From: Photobacterium frigidiphilum
GTDB lineage: Bacteria > Pseudomonadota > Gammaproteobacteria > Enterobacterales > Vibrionaceae
Assembly (NCBI RefSeq): GCF_003025615.1
Contig: NZ_PYMJ01000003.1
Location: 221,401-285,400 of the forward strand
DNA: 64,000 nucleotides
Direction of reading: 5' to 3'
Shown: piece after piece, positions 8,965 through 17,882 of the stretch
Position numbering within the stretch: position 1 is the stretch's first letter
How the letters are laid out: each line of letters starts with the position of its first letter
The notes under the pieces: model-generated
What the model saw: the letters and a program-made list of their open reading frames with translations, nothing else
Told to the model about the DNA's origin: nothing
Database searches by the model: none
Translations under genes and position numbers: made by a program

Positions 8965-11061
8965 TTAGTCTTGGTTGTTGGCTTTTGAACGGGATACGCG
9001 GGCTTCACCCACAAGGGCATCAAAAATCAATATGATGGCCAGCATGACGAAAATCAGTACTGAACCATAAGCGATGGCAATGCCGTATTCGCCATCTTCA
9101 ACGCGGTTTAAGATATACGATGTTGCAACGCGGGTTTCTGGCGTTACCAAGAAAATAATGGCACTTACCGTGGTCATTGCGCGCACAAAGCTGTAGATCA
9201 ATGTTGATAAAATAGCCGGGCGCAATAGTGGAATTAAAATATGGGTAATCGTTTTAAATGAGTTAGCACGTAAGCTCAGTGATGCTTCGTCAAGTGATTT
9301 ATCTAATTGTCCCAAACCTGCAATACCTGCCCGAATTCCCACTGGAATGTTACGCATTACCATTGAAATTATGACGATGACAGCGGTCCCCGTTAAATAA
9401 ACCGGCGCATCATTAAACGCTAGGATATAAGAAACACCAGCCACCGTTCCTGGTACGGCGAAACAAAGCATGGTGGCGAATTCAATCACTTTTTTGCCAT
9501 GAAATTGCTGGCGTACTACGATGTAAGCAATTAATAAGCCGAATAATGCAGTCAGTGGGGCTGCAACACCTGCATAGGTCATGGTGGTAAGCAATGACGG
9601 CCATGCCCCTTCGCTAAATCCCATACCAAACAGGTTGATGTAGTTGTCTAGCGTTAAGCTGTAATCAACTCCCCAGTTAACGGTGAAACTGCCGAAGACA
9701 ATGCTGCCGTACAGTAAGATATTGAATGCCATCCAAAAGTACAGTAAACCAGAGACGCCATATTTAAGTCCCGTAGGTAAGGGTTGTACATCACCACGGT
9801 AAGATTTACCGGAAATGGTTACGTAAGAACGTTTACCAATCCAAATATACTGGATAACGAAAATAGCGAGAGAGAAGATTAATAGTACCGCACCCAAAGT
9901 ACTGGCAGATGCATAATCAAGCTGCGCACCAGCAATGTAAAAATATATCTGAGTGGCTAATACATCGAAGCTTCCTCCTAGTACTAGCGGGTTACTGAAA
10001 TCAGCTAGCGATTGCACAAAAATAATTAGAAATGAGTTAGCCAGCGCAGGTTTAAGTAGTGGCATTACAATTTGAAAGAATGTTTGATAACGGTTTGCAC
10101 GAAGAGTGTAAGAGGCCTCTTCTAAGGATGGAGAAAGCGACTTCATTGCACCATCAAGGATCATGAAAGACATTGGTGAAAAGGCTAAAACTTGTGCCAT
10201 CCAAATCCCAGTGAAACCATATAACCAGTTCGTGTGCTGTAAGCCAAACCAATCAACCATAAGCTCAGTAATATACCCTGAGCGTCCTAGCATTAAAGTA
10301 ACACCAAGGCCGACAACAAAGGGTGGCGTAACAATGGGTAATATTGAGAAAATACGTGCGATAAAGGCAGAACGCTTAGCGATTCTAGTGGTATAAATAG
10401 CGAATACAAGACCAAAAATGGTCGCGACAACGCCCACTGAGGTACCCAGCATGATGGAATTTAAAATGATCTGAATAATTTGCGAGCGGCCTAAAATCTC
10501 AACAAATTGCCACATCACGAAGTTACCCATGTCATCTTGGAACATAGGTACAAAGATGGCGATACTTGGATATATAATAAAGATACTGATTAATGAAACA
10601 ATACTAACCAATGCACCTATAACAAAAATATCACCGCCGAGATATTCCAGTCGAGCTAAAGCCAGTGTTATTACACAACCTAGGGTGATGAATAAGACGA
10701 TAGTGGCATAGCCTAAGCCTTGTTCGGTGTACCAAGATGACAACAACGTAAATAACACACAGAAACCAGCATAGCTGATATCAAATTGGTGACGCTTTTT
10801 TGCGTATTTGTCTTGTGCCTGAAAAGGGCGGATCAACAGTACTAAAGGCATGGTAAACCATAGCCACGAAATGTTCATTCCACTCCAACCCATCGCCTCT
10901 TTAAATTCTTGAGACGTCGATTCGAATACACCGTAATCGAGGGAAAAAGAGGGCAATAACACAAAGGCTCCGATCAAGGCGATGATCCAATAAAAAATGG
11001 GGTCGCGTTGCTCTGAACTTTGAAGCTGCCTTAAGTCTGATTCAGCTGCTAAGTTATTCAT
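8965..11061 (-). CDS. afuB: ABC importer fused double permease, AfuB type
   Basis: Inner-membrane channel subunit of 698 residues in which two permease units are fused. Each unit carries an EAA-like loop: EASYTLRANRYQTFFQIVMPLLKPALANS in the middle and EASLSLRANSFKTITHILIPLLRPAIL near the C terminus. About four extra N-terminal helices precede the first unit, as is usual for AfuB/FbpB-like proteins of this length. It lies between the binding protein and the ATPase. No strong ribosome binding site is visible at 11061. Confidence 0.85.
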   Translation of the reverse strand: MNNLAAESDLRQLQSSEQRDPIFYWIIALIGAFVLLPSFSLDYGVFESTSQEFKEAMGWSGMNISWLWFTMPLVLLIRPFQAQDKYAKKRHQFDISYAGFCVLFTLLSSWYTEQGLGYATIVLFITLGCVITLALARLEYLGGDIFVIGALVSIVSLISIFIIYPSIAIFVPMFQDDMGNFVMWQFVEILGRSQIIQIILNSIMLGTSVGVVATIFGLVFAIYTTRIAKRSAFIARIFSILPIVTPPFVVGLGVTLMLGRSGYITELMVDWFGLQHTNWLYGFTGIWMAQVLAFSPMSFMILDGAMKSLSPSLEEASYTLRANRYQTFFQIVMPLLKPALANSFLIIFVQSLADFSNPLVLGGSFDVLATQIYFYIAGAQLDYASASTLGAVLLIFSLAIFVIQYIWIGKRSYVTISGKSYRGDVQPLPTGLKYGVSGLLYFWMAFNILLYGSIVFGSFTVNWGVDYSLTLDNYINLFGMGFSEGAWPSLLTTMTYAGVAAPLTALFGLLIAYIVVRQQFHGKKVIEFATMLCFAVPGTVAGVSYILAFNDAPVYLTGTAVIVIISMVMRNIPVGIRAGIAGLGQLDKSLDEASLSLRANSFKTITHILIPLLRPAILSTLIYSFVRAMTTVSAIIFLVTPETRVATSYILNRVEDGEYGIAIAYGSVLIFVMLAIILIFDALVGEARVSRSKANNQD

Positions 11062-11199
11062 TGTTAATTACCAAAATCGAGTTGTTTAATTAATGTGTTC
11101 ATTAACGTTGAGGTGTAAAAAGCCCCAAGAAAAATCTCGTTATATTGAATATCGGAAAAAGTGAGCAGCACTCAGCACTGCTCAAATATTATGAGGGAA

Positions 11200-12234
11200 T
11201 TACTCGCCCATTTTAACGATGTTTACCCACTTATTGATCAGGCGTTTACGTTCGCTAGACGAACCATAGGTTTCCATGTCGTAGTCAATAAGAGATAAAG
11301 CTTTTAGATCGAGCGCATTGGGTGATTGAGTCGCTTGAGTATTGGTCAAAATTTGGAATGATTTGCCTTTTTGCCATGCTAGCTGTTGGCCATCTTTAGA
11401 CAGTGCCCAGTCAACAAACAACTTAGCGTTATCAATATTGCGAGCACCTTTTAGTATGCTGATCCCGCCAATTTCGTAACCAGTACCTTCACAAGGAGAG
11501 ATCAGTTCTAATGGTGCCCCTTTTGATTGCTCTAATGAGTAATCGTGTAAGAAACCGATGCCAATTGCGATTTCACCTCGTGCTGCGTTACGAGATGGGG
11601 TAACGCCAGATTTGGTGTACTGGGAGATATTGTTATCGAGATCTTTAAAGTATGTAAATGCCTTATCTTCATCCCATAATTGAATGAAGGTTGCCAATGC
11701 AGTGTAGGCAGTACCTGAGCTTTGTGGATCGGCGATTTGAATTTCATCTTTGTATTCTGGCTTGGTTAAATCACTCCAGCAAAGTGGGATGTCTAAGCCT
11801 TTTTCTGCTAAGCGTTTAGTGTTCACGCCAAAGCCTAAAATACCCATGTAAACGGCAGATGAGTAATTGCCTTTACGTTTGGCTGGATCTTTAAAGTTAT
11901 CCATGATGAATTCAAGTTGTGGTGATTTATAGGCCTGCAGTAAGTCCATTTCACCCGCTTGGGACTGTGGATCCAATGTGCCGCCGTACCATACGTCGGC
12001 ACGAGGATTTTTCTTTTCTGCTTCAATTTTCGCTAATGTACTGCCTGAACCATTGCGAATAAAAGATGTTTTCACGTCGTATTTTTCAGAAAAAGCCTTG
12101 GTTTCAGCTTCACACATGGCATTAGTGGCGCTGCAATATACAACTAACCGGCCTTCTGCCATTGCTGTTGGTACGGCAAATGCTGAACCAATGATGCAGG
12201 CAGCTAACAGACTATATTGTGTTCTAGCTTTCAT
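11200..12234 (-). CDS. afuA: Periplasmic substrate-binding protein, AfuA type (probable hexose phosphate)
   Basis: Periplasmic binding protein with a clear signal peptide (YSLLAACIIGSAFAVPTAMA, cleavage before EGRLVVYCSA). The ATG at 12234 is chosen over a longer reading because it begins the signal peptide and has AGAGGA 7-9 bases upstream. The mature protein has the ferric-binding-protein-like fold pattern, with internal motifs RNGSGSTLAKIEAEK and ADVWYGG. AfuA of Actinobacillus binds glucose-6-P, fructose-6-P and sedoheptulose-7-P. Given UhpABC directly upstream, a sugar-phosphate ligand is more likely than iron. That assignment is inferred from context and similarity, not measured. Confidence 0.82.
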   Translation of the reverse strand: MKARTQYSLLAACIIGSAFAVPTAMAEGRLVVYCSATNAMCEAETKAFSEKYDVKTSFIRNGSGSTLAKIEAEKKNPRADVWYGGTLDPQSQAGEMDLLQAYKSPQLEFIMDNFKDPAKRKGNYSSAVYMGILGFGVNTKRLAEKGLDIPLCWSDLTKPEYKDEIQIADPQSSGTAYTALATFIQLWDEDKAFTYFKDLDNNISQYTKSGVTPSRNAARGEIAIGIGFLHDYSLEQSKGAPLELISPCEGTGYEIGGISILKGARNIDNAKLFVDWALSKDGQQLAWQKGKSFQILTNTQATQSPNALDLKALSLIDYDMETYGSSSERKRLINKWVNIVKMGE

Positions 12235-12263
12235 TATTATGTCCTCTGTTTTTATTATAAATG

Positions 12264-12294
12264 CAGTGTCATAGAGCGATGGTAGGTGACACTG
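12264..12294. promoter_or_regulatory. Inverted repeat in the afuA leader
   Basis: CAGTGTCA (12264-12271) and TGACACTG (12287-12294) form a perfect 8-bp inverted repeat with a 15-base spacer, 30-60 bases before the afuA start. It could be an operator for UhpA or another regulator. The binding protein is unknown. Confidence 0.4.
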
Positions 12295-12298
12295 TGTT

Positions 12299-12319
12299 TT
12301 TATCGCATCCTGCGATAAA
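12299..12319. promoter_or_regulatory. Perfect hairpin in the uhpC-afuA gap
   Basis: TTTATCGCA (12299-12307) and TGCGATAAA (12311-12319) form a 9-bp stem with a 3-base loop. It could end uhpC transcription or act as an operator or attenuator for afuA. No U tract follows it on the minus strand, which weighs against a simple terminator. Confidence 0.4.
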
Positions 12320-12414
12320 TCTTTATCATCCAACAGCCTATGGGCTATTGGGTAACTTTATTCAGAAGCTAGATAACGCCAGTTTAGTTTGTACACATAA
12401 GGCGGTTGATCATA

Positions 12415-13740
12415 CTAGGTTGCAGTAATTGAAGGCTGCTGTGCTTTAACAAAGGGTAATATCAGCAGGCCAATAGAGGCGGCTGAAAATGTAATTATGC
12501 TGAAGAAACCATCCCAGCTAAATTGCTCGATAACCAATGATATTGGGTAGCTTGCTAGCGCGGCTCCTAAATATCCGAACAAGCCGACAAATCCAGTTGC
12601 TGTTCCAGCAACACTTTTGTGTGAGCATTCAGCTGCAGCCATTCCAATCATCATTTGTGGACCAAAAATAAAGAATCCAATGGAGAAAAAACAACAAGCC
12701 AAGACTGAAAAGTTATTCATAGGTGTAAGCCATAGTGCGGCGACAGAAATGAAAATACCCAATGCGAAAATTAAGTTCATGGGGGCTCGATTACCATGAA
12801 AAAATCGATCTGAACCCCAGCCGCCAAACAATGAACCTAGAAATCCTCCCACTTCGAACATTGAAACGGCGGCATTGGCTGAAAATAAATCAAAACCATG
12901 ACGTTCAATTAAGTAGAGATTTCCCCAATCATTAATTGCAATGCGTACCACATACACTAAAAAGTACGAGCTACACAACAACCAGATATATTTGTTGCCA
13001 ATGACATAGGTTTTCAATATTTGACGAAAAGATAGCCCACGGCCTTCTTGTTCTTGTAATAACTCTAATTCATCGTTTCGCCATTGACCTACGGTGGGTA
13101 ACCCCATGGTTGTAGGCTTATCTCGCATACGAAAACAGAGCACGATACCTACTAAAATTGCCAGAATGCCGGGAATAATAAAGCCATATCGCCAACCCCA
13201 AGTCATGGCGGTAAAACCAATACCCAGCGGGACTAAAGCTCCCCCTAAATTGTGGCAAGTATTCCAAATTGACCACCAAAAACCACGCTCTGTACGGGAA
13301 TACCATGTTGTGAGCAATTTGGCACAAGGGGGCCAACCCCAGCCTTGGAAAAAAGCATTCAATGTCCACAAAATGGCAAACATTGCCAGAGATGAACTTA
13401 AACCAAATGCAATATTGATGATTCCGGTGGCGATCAAGCCTAATCCCATGAAATAGCTTGGTTTAGACTGGTCGCTGACCATGCCAGAAACAAATTTTGA
13501 TACGCCATACGTGATATAGAATAGGGTGCCGAGAAACCCGATGTCTGAATGCTCCAAGCCAAGATCAGCTAACATGGCTGGCATGGCAAAGTTGAGACTT
13601 TTTCGGGTGAAATAAAACATGCCATAACCGATATACATTGAAAACATTAAATGCAATCGCCAATATTTGTACGTAGCGTCGATTTGTTGTTTATCGGTTA
13701 TTATTTTTGTAGGTTGCTCTGATGTTAGGAAACCTATCAT
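12415..13740 (-). CDS. uhpC: UhpC-type membrane sensor for hexose phosphate (MFS)
   Basis: Major-facilitator protein of 441 residues and 12 membrane helices. In the enterobacterial Uhp system it senses external glucose-6-phosphate and activates UhpB. The sequence follows E. coli UhpC through long shared blocks such as YFTRKS, LFYITYGVSKFVSG, AFFQGWG, WYSRTERG and IGMAAAECSH. It therefore looks like the sensor rather than the UhpT transporter, although the two are homologous. It is downstream of uhpB by 100 bases and upstream of afuA. No uhpT is present in the window, so the adjacent ABC importer may be the uptake route. Confidence 0.9.
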   Translation of the reverse strand: MIGFLTSEQPTKIITDKQQIDATYKYWRLHLMFSMYIGYGMFYFTRKSLNFAMPAMLADLGLEHSDIGFLGTLFYITYGVSKFVSGMVSDQSKPSYFMGLGLIATGIINIAFGLSSSLAMFAILWTLNAFFQGWGWPPCAKLLTTWYSRTERGFWWSIWNTCHNLGGALVPLGIGFTAMTWGWRYGFIIPGILAILVGIVLCFRMRDKPTTMGLPTVGQWRNDELELLQEQEGRGLSFRQILKTYVIGNKYIWLLCSSYFLVYVVRIAINDWGNLYLIERHGFDLFSANAAVSMFEVGGFLGSLFGGWGSDRFFHGNRAPMNLIFALGIFISVAALWLTPMNNFSVLACCFFSIGFFIFGPQMMIGMAAAECSHKSVAGTATGFVGLFGYLGAALASYPISLVIEQFSWDGFFSIITFSAASIGLLILPFVKAQQPSITAT

Positions 13741-13840
13741 GGCGGCGCTATCTCCCTATTGCCTGAATGAATAGTACGGAAAGAATTACGATAAAGAATG
13801 AGACAGGTTTGTAAATGACTAGGAAAAATTCCTAGATTAT

Positions 13841-15454
13841 TTAACTTGAGGTGATTTTTGTGGGCAAGTTAACAATAATTCGAGTGCCTTTATTGGTGTC
13901 GAATGTATTGTTAGCTTGATTAGTGTGGCTTTTATTTTGTCCGATGTAGAGGTCACCGCCTAGAGCACTAACCCGTTCTTCTATTCCTTTTAAACCTAAC
14001 CCCTTGCTACGCCAATTCGTTGGTAAGCCGCAGCCATTATCTCGTAATTCAAGGCTAAAAATATCGCCGGGTACTAAGCTCAGCTGTACCTCTGTGGCGT
14101 GTGAATGCTTGGTGACGTTATTTAATAGCTCTTGCACAATGCGATACAGCGTGACTGCCGTAATGTCATCGAGCTTGTTGGTGGCAATACCAATATTGAT
14201 TTTAAAGTCGATCTGACGCTCAGCAAATTTCATTTCGTGCGCAAGCTGGCGTAATGCGCTTTCTAGTCCTAGCTCATCAAGAATATGTGGGCGTAATTGG
14301 GTTAACAGCTGTTTAGTTGTGCTGTGTATGCGCATGGCTAACGTATTGATTGTTTCTGCGGTATTTTTTGTATTCAGTTCTTGAGTTGTTCGGTCGACAA
14401 GCATGGCTTGGATCTGAATGGCCGTAATATTCTGACCAATTTCGTCGTGTAGTTCCCGTGCCACTGATTTTCTAATGTTTTCCTCAACTTGTACTAATTG
14501 GCAAGCGAGATATTGTTTGCTTGCAAGTTCATCAGCCAGATCTTTGTTCGCTTGTTGTAATTTTTGGGCTAGTAGGTATTGGCGGCTTATCGCTATCCCC
14601 AATCCAAGCCCGACTAAAGCTTGTGTTGTGATAAAAATTTGTAACTCTTGGTCTGTAGTAAATGAGCCTGAAATTTGACGAGCCGTCGTGAGCAAGATGC
14701 TGTTCATTACCGTGGCAAGAACACCGCCTTGCCAGCCATAGTGATAAGCCATAAAAATATTGGGTAACAGAATGATCAATAGTCCGAGAGGTTTCATTTG
14801 ATCTAATAGTGTGAGTTCAGCAACGAGCCCTATACAGAAAAAAGCAATACTCCAGAGTAACGCCGAAGGGCGAAGGGTGATTTCTTTATGCACTAAGGTT
14901 GGGCTTAATGGTATCCAGATTTTATGATGGAGGTAATCATAAAGTAGATACAAGAACGGGGTCAGCAACACACCGCCAGTAATGGAGGCAATCGCACACG
15001 AAAAGGCATATTGAAGTGATAAATCTAATGGCTTCATTAATAATAGGATCATGATGCCCATGATTACGCCATGTACTAAGACCAATAACACCAAGGCGAG
15101 TAATTTCTGCCAATAGGTTGTTAGTTTTCGCCAATTATGAGTAAAAGGAATCGCGAGGAAGTAGCTGAAAAATGGACACAATAATAATAATATGTCCTGA
15201 GGTTGATGGTTGATGATAGACAGTAGCCATGCTGAAATCAGGCATTCACTAATGACAAATAATCGCCAATAACGGCGAGCGGTTAATACGAATACCGCGA
15301 GTCTTAATCCGGTGGGAAGAAATAACCCTGCAAGTAGTAAATCAGCGGAGAGGTAGCTGCTGATACTCCATAAGCAAAACCAACTGATGCTATAGATAAT
15401 AAAGCTAAAAGAATACGAAAAATAACGATTACTGAGGTGCTCTGCTTGATTCAT
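13841..15454 (-). CDS. uhpB: UhpB-type sensor histidine kinase
   Basis: Membrane histidine kinase of 537 residues with eight or so N-terminal hydrophobic helices of MASE1 character and a short coiled region. A HisKA_3 dimerisation domain follows with the phospho-acceptor His in VARELHDEIGQNITAIQIQ, then a HATPase with N-box LLNNVTKHSHA and G-box motifs DNGCGL and GLGLKGI. In the known Uhp pathway UhpC drives UhpB to phosphorylate UhpA. It begins 3 bases after the uhpA stop, so the two are probably translationally coupled. Confidence 0.92.
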   Translation of the reverse strand: MNQAEHLSNRYFSYSFSFIIYSISWFCLWSISSYLSADLLLAGLFLPTGLRLAVFVLTARRYWRLFVISECLISAWLLSIINHQPQDILLLLCPFFSYFLAIPFTHNWRKLTTYWQKLLALVLLVLVHGVIMGIMILLLMKPLDLSLQYAFSCAIASITGGVLLTPFLYLLYDYLHHKIWIPLSPTLVHKEITLRPSALLWSIAFFCIGLVAELTLLDQMKPLGLLIILLPNIFMAYHYGWQGGVLATVMNSILLTTARQISGSFTTDQELQIFITTQALVGLGLGIAISRQYLLAQKLQQANKDLADELASKQYLACQLVQVEENIRKSVARELHDEIGQNITAIQIQAMLVDRTTQELNTKNTAETINTLAMRIHSTTKQLLTQLRPHILDELGLESALRQLAHEMKFAERQIDFKINIGIATNKLDDITAVTLYRIVQELLNNVTKHSHATEVQLSLVPGDIFSLELRDNGCGLPTNWRSKGLGLKGIEERVSALGGDLYIGQNKSHTNQANNTFDTNKGTRIIVNLPTKITSS

Positions 15455-15457
15455 GAT

Positions 15458-16084
15458 TTATTCGGCGAGTAATTTATGTTGAAGCGCAAAACGAATAAGA
15501 TCGACGTTATTAGACAGCCCCAGTTTGCTGAGAATATTAGCGCGATGAACATGAATGGTTTTATAGCTAATGGAAAGTATGATGCCAGCCTCTTTAACAT
15601 CTTTACCCTGAATAAGATGAGTAAAGACCTCGTATTCACGTTTGGTTAATGCGTCTAAGGCCTTGGGCGCGACAGGCGCATTACTGAGGTTAAACAAGGC
15701 ATCGGCGCAGAGGTAACGATCGCCATTGGCGACGGTACGTATGGCCGTCACTAATTCTACGGGGCCACATCGTTTAGATAAGTACCCACATGCGCCAGCT
15801 TCAATTGCTTTACTTACAAAAGACGCTGAATCATAAATACTAAGAATAATGGCTCTAAAGTTAGGATGTTTTGCGCGCAGTTTTTCTAATAGAATTAGGC
15901 CACTTTCATCGGGCATCGAGATATCAATAACCGCAACATCGATATCAGACACTGACAATGCTGTGTAGGCCTCACTTGCACGACCATATTCCCCTCTTAC
16001 TTCAATATCAGATTCGACATTAAGCAACTGAGCAAAACCGGAACGTACCATAAGGTGGTCGTCAACTAAGGCTACGGTAATCAT
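15458..16084 (-). CDS. uhpA: UhpA-type response regulator (NarL/LuxR family)
   Basis: Two-component transcription activator. The receiver domain begins ITVALVDDHLMVRSGFAQLL, almost as in E. coli UhpA, with the phospho-acceptor Asp in VIDISMPD and the conserved Lys in LSKRCGP. A C-terminal LuxR-type helix-turn-helix (LTKREYEVF to SYKTIHVHRANILSKLG) completes it. The ATG at 16084 is preferred because it matches the family start and has TAGGAA upstream. It is first in the uhpA-uhpB-uhpC order. The likely targets are promoters of hexose-phosphate uptake genes, here perhaps afuABC. Confidence 0.92.
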   Translation of the reverse strand: MITVALVDDHLMVRSGFAQLLNVESDIEVRGEYGRASEAYTALSVSDIDVAVIDISMPDESGLILLEKLRAKHPNFRAIILSIYDSASFVSKAIEAGACGYLSKRCGPVELVTAIRTVANGDRYLCADALFNLSNAPVAPKALDALTKREYEVFTHLIQGKDVKEAGIILSISYKTIHVHRANILSKLGLSNNVDLIRFALQHKLLAE

Positions 16085-16200
16085 AATGACATTCCTAATT
16101 ATATAGATCACATCGTCGCAAAAGTGAAACCAGCATACAATTTAGAGTCGGTTTAGATGTGATGGTCGTCGCGAAATAGTACTATTGCGTGCAATAAATA

Positions 16201-16223
16201 GAGCCACACGTCTTGTGTGGCTC
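16201..16223 (-). terminator. Terminator hairpin after the ammonium transporter gene
   Basis: GAGCCACAC (16201-16209) and GTGTGGCTC (16215-16223) form a perfect 9-bp stem with a 5-base loop. On the minus strand it follows the amt stop by about 70 bases and is trailed by TATTTATT. It separates amt from uhpA. Confidence 0.65.
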
Positions 16224-16292
16224 ATTGGATTACCTTTATATTATCTGTCTATATCTTTTGTTTATATGGCTTTTAGCCATTGTTCATAGTTT

Positions 16293-17525
16293 TTAATCTT
16301 CGCTAACAGACCCGATTTTGTGGATAGCTAAATCAGCACCTTTGTATTCATCTTCGTCAGTTAAGCGTAAGCCAACAGTTTTCTTGATGATGCCGTAAAC
16401 AATGAAAGCGCCGATAACCGCAATAGCAATACCAGCCAGTGTACCAATGACTTGACTTGCTAAACTTACACCACCTAAACCACCGAACGCTTCACTACCA
16501 AAAATACCCGCAGCAATACCGCCCCAAGCACCACATACGCCATGAAGTGGCCATACACCTAATACATCATCAAGGTGAAGACGGTTTTGAATATAGGTAA
16601 ATAGCCATACGAAAAGCGCACCGGCAATGGCACCAGTTACTAAGGCGCCAATGGGGTGCATAAGATCAGAACCCGCACATACAGCAACCAAACCAGCTAA
16701 AGGACCGTTGTGAATGAAACCTGGGTCATTTTTTCCAACAAAAAGGGACGTAAGAATACCGCCAACCATCGCCATCAACGTATTTACAGCAACAAGACCA
16801 CTAATACTGCCCATTGTTTGTGCCGACATAACATTAAAGCCGAACCAACCAATGGTTAAAATCCAAGCCCCCAAAGCGAGAAACGGAATATTAGATGGGG
16901 CAAAGGCAATTAAACGTCCACCACGGTAACGACCATTTCGAATACCCAACATGGCAACGGCAACTAGGGCTATCCAACCACCAACAGCGTGCACAACCAC
17001 TGATCCCGCAAAATCATGGAACCCAAAACCAAATGTTTCGGTTAACCAACCCTGAAAGCCGTAATTACCATTCCACATGATACCTTCGAAAAACGGGTAG
17101 ACAAAAGCAACGATAAAAAAAGATGCCACGAGCATGGGGTAGAAGCGAGCTCGCTCTGCAACACCACCGGAAATAATGGCGGGAATGGCTGCTGCAAACG
17201 TCATTAAGAAGAAAAACTTCACTAATTCGTAGCCATTAATCGCACTTAACTGCTCAGCACTTGAGAAGAAAGTGACGTCGTATGCGACCCAGTAACCAAT
17301 AAAGAAATAAGCCATCGCAGAAAACCCAAAATCGGCAATAATTTTGACTAAAGCATTCACTTGGTTTTTTTGTCTAACAGTACCGACTTCTAGAAAGGCA
17401 AAACCTGCGTGCATGGCAAGTACCATGATTGCACCCAATAGAATAAATAAAGTGTCAGAACTTTGAACTAGCGTTTCTACAGCATGACTAATATTGTCCA
17501 CAAACGTCACCACATCCTTGTACAT
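16293..17525 (-). CDS. amt: Ammonium transporter, Amt family
   Basis: Inner-membrane ammonium/ammonia channel of 410 residues with about 11 helices. It carries family motifs GFAFLEVGTVRQKN, DFAGSVVVHAVGG (first pore histidine) and WPLHGVCGAWGG (second pore histidine). The start is an ATG followed by YKDVVTFVDNISHAVETL. No glnK lies next to it, unlike the classic glnK-amtB pair, so PII control, if any, comes from elsewhere. A sigma-54-type promoter motif at 17585-17601 and an NtrC-like palindrome at 17798-17814 lie upstream, consistent with nitrogen-limitation control. Confidence 0.93.
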   Translation of the reverse strand: MYKDVVTFVDNISHAVETLVQSSDTLFILLGAIMVLAMHAGFAFLEVGTVRQKNQVNALVKIIADFGFSAMAYFFIGYWVAYDVTFFSSAEQLSAINGYELVKFFFLMTFAAAIPAIISGGVAERARFYPMLVASFFIVAFVYPFFEGIMWNGNYGFQGWLTETFGFGFHDFAGSVVVHAVGGWIALVAVAMLGIRNGRYRGGRLIAFAPSNIPFLALGAWILTIGWFGFNVMSAQTMGSISGLVAVNTLMAMVGGILTSLFVGKNDPGFIHNGPLAGLVAVCAGSDLMHPIGALVTGAIAGALFVWLFTYIQNRLHLDDVLGVWPLHGVCGAWGGIAAGIFGSEAFGGLGGVSLASQVIGTLAGIAIAVIGAFIVYGIIKKTVGLRLTDEDEYKGADLAIHKIGSVSED

Positions 17526-17584
17526 TAATATTGTGTTTAGGTATTTCTATTTTTTATACGCATTTAATATGCTAATTGCTTATC

Positions 17585-17601
17585 AAGCATATTTTATGCC
17601 A
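17585..17601 (-). promoter_or_regulatory. Sigma-54-type promoter of amt
   Basis: On the minus strand the sequence TGGCATAAAATATGCTT has GG and GC separated by exactly 10 bases, as in the -24/-12 promoters used by RpoN. Transcription would start near 17575, about 50 bases before the amt start codon. Confidence 0.55.
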
Positions 17602-17797
17602 GCGTGAACCATAATGGGGTGTCATATTGGTGCATACACATATTGATAGTGGTAACTGTTTGTTTTTGAAAAGACAGTGATTGTTTCTAGCGCACGTAAT
17701 TCGTGCATTAGAAATAAAGAGAAGAGTGTTTTAAAAATATACCGCTTAATATGCAACACTGCCTTTCGTTCCATATTGGTGCGATGAATAATGAATT

Positions 17798-17814
17798 CGC
17801 ACTTATTTGGTGCG
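17798..17814. promoter_or_regulatory. NtrC-like binding site upstream of amt
   Basis: CGCAC (17798-17802) and GTGCG (17810-17814) with a 7-base spacer fit the GCAC-N7-GTGC dyad bound by NtrC. It lies about 210 bases upstream of the predicted sigma-54 promoter, a usual distance for an enhancer. Confidence 0.45.
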
Positions 17815-17822
17815 TGTGAGCA

Positions 17823-17882
17823 TATACCTAAGCTACCTCAAAATCCTCGCTGAAACGAGTATCTTGAGGTAACTTTGGTATA
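17823..17882. repeat. Short copy of an inverted-repeat element (MITE-like)
   Basis: A 60-bp unit whose ends are near-complementary: it begins TATACCTAAGCTACCTCAAA and ends CTTGAGGTAACTTTGGTATA. Its two halves match the two ends of the 266-bp element at 38689-38954, with the middle missing. The shared inner piece CTCGCTGAAACGAG is itself able to fold. It looks like an internally deleted copy of a dispersed non-coding element. Confidence 0.7.

Noticed and set aside
11200..12234. Ferric-iron binding protein as the role of AfuA
   Set aside because: The Uhp sensor-regulator genes next door and the known sugar-phosphate specificity of AfuA make iron less likely; no Fur box was seen upstream. It is not excluded.
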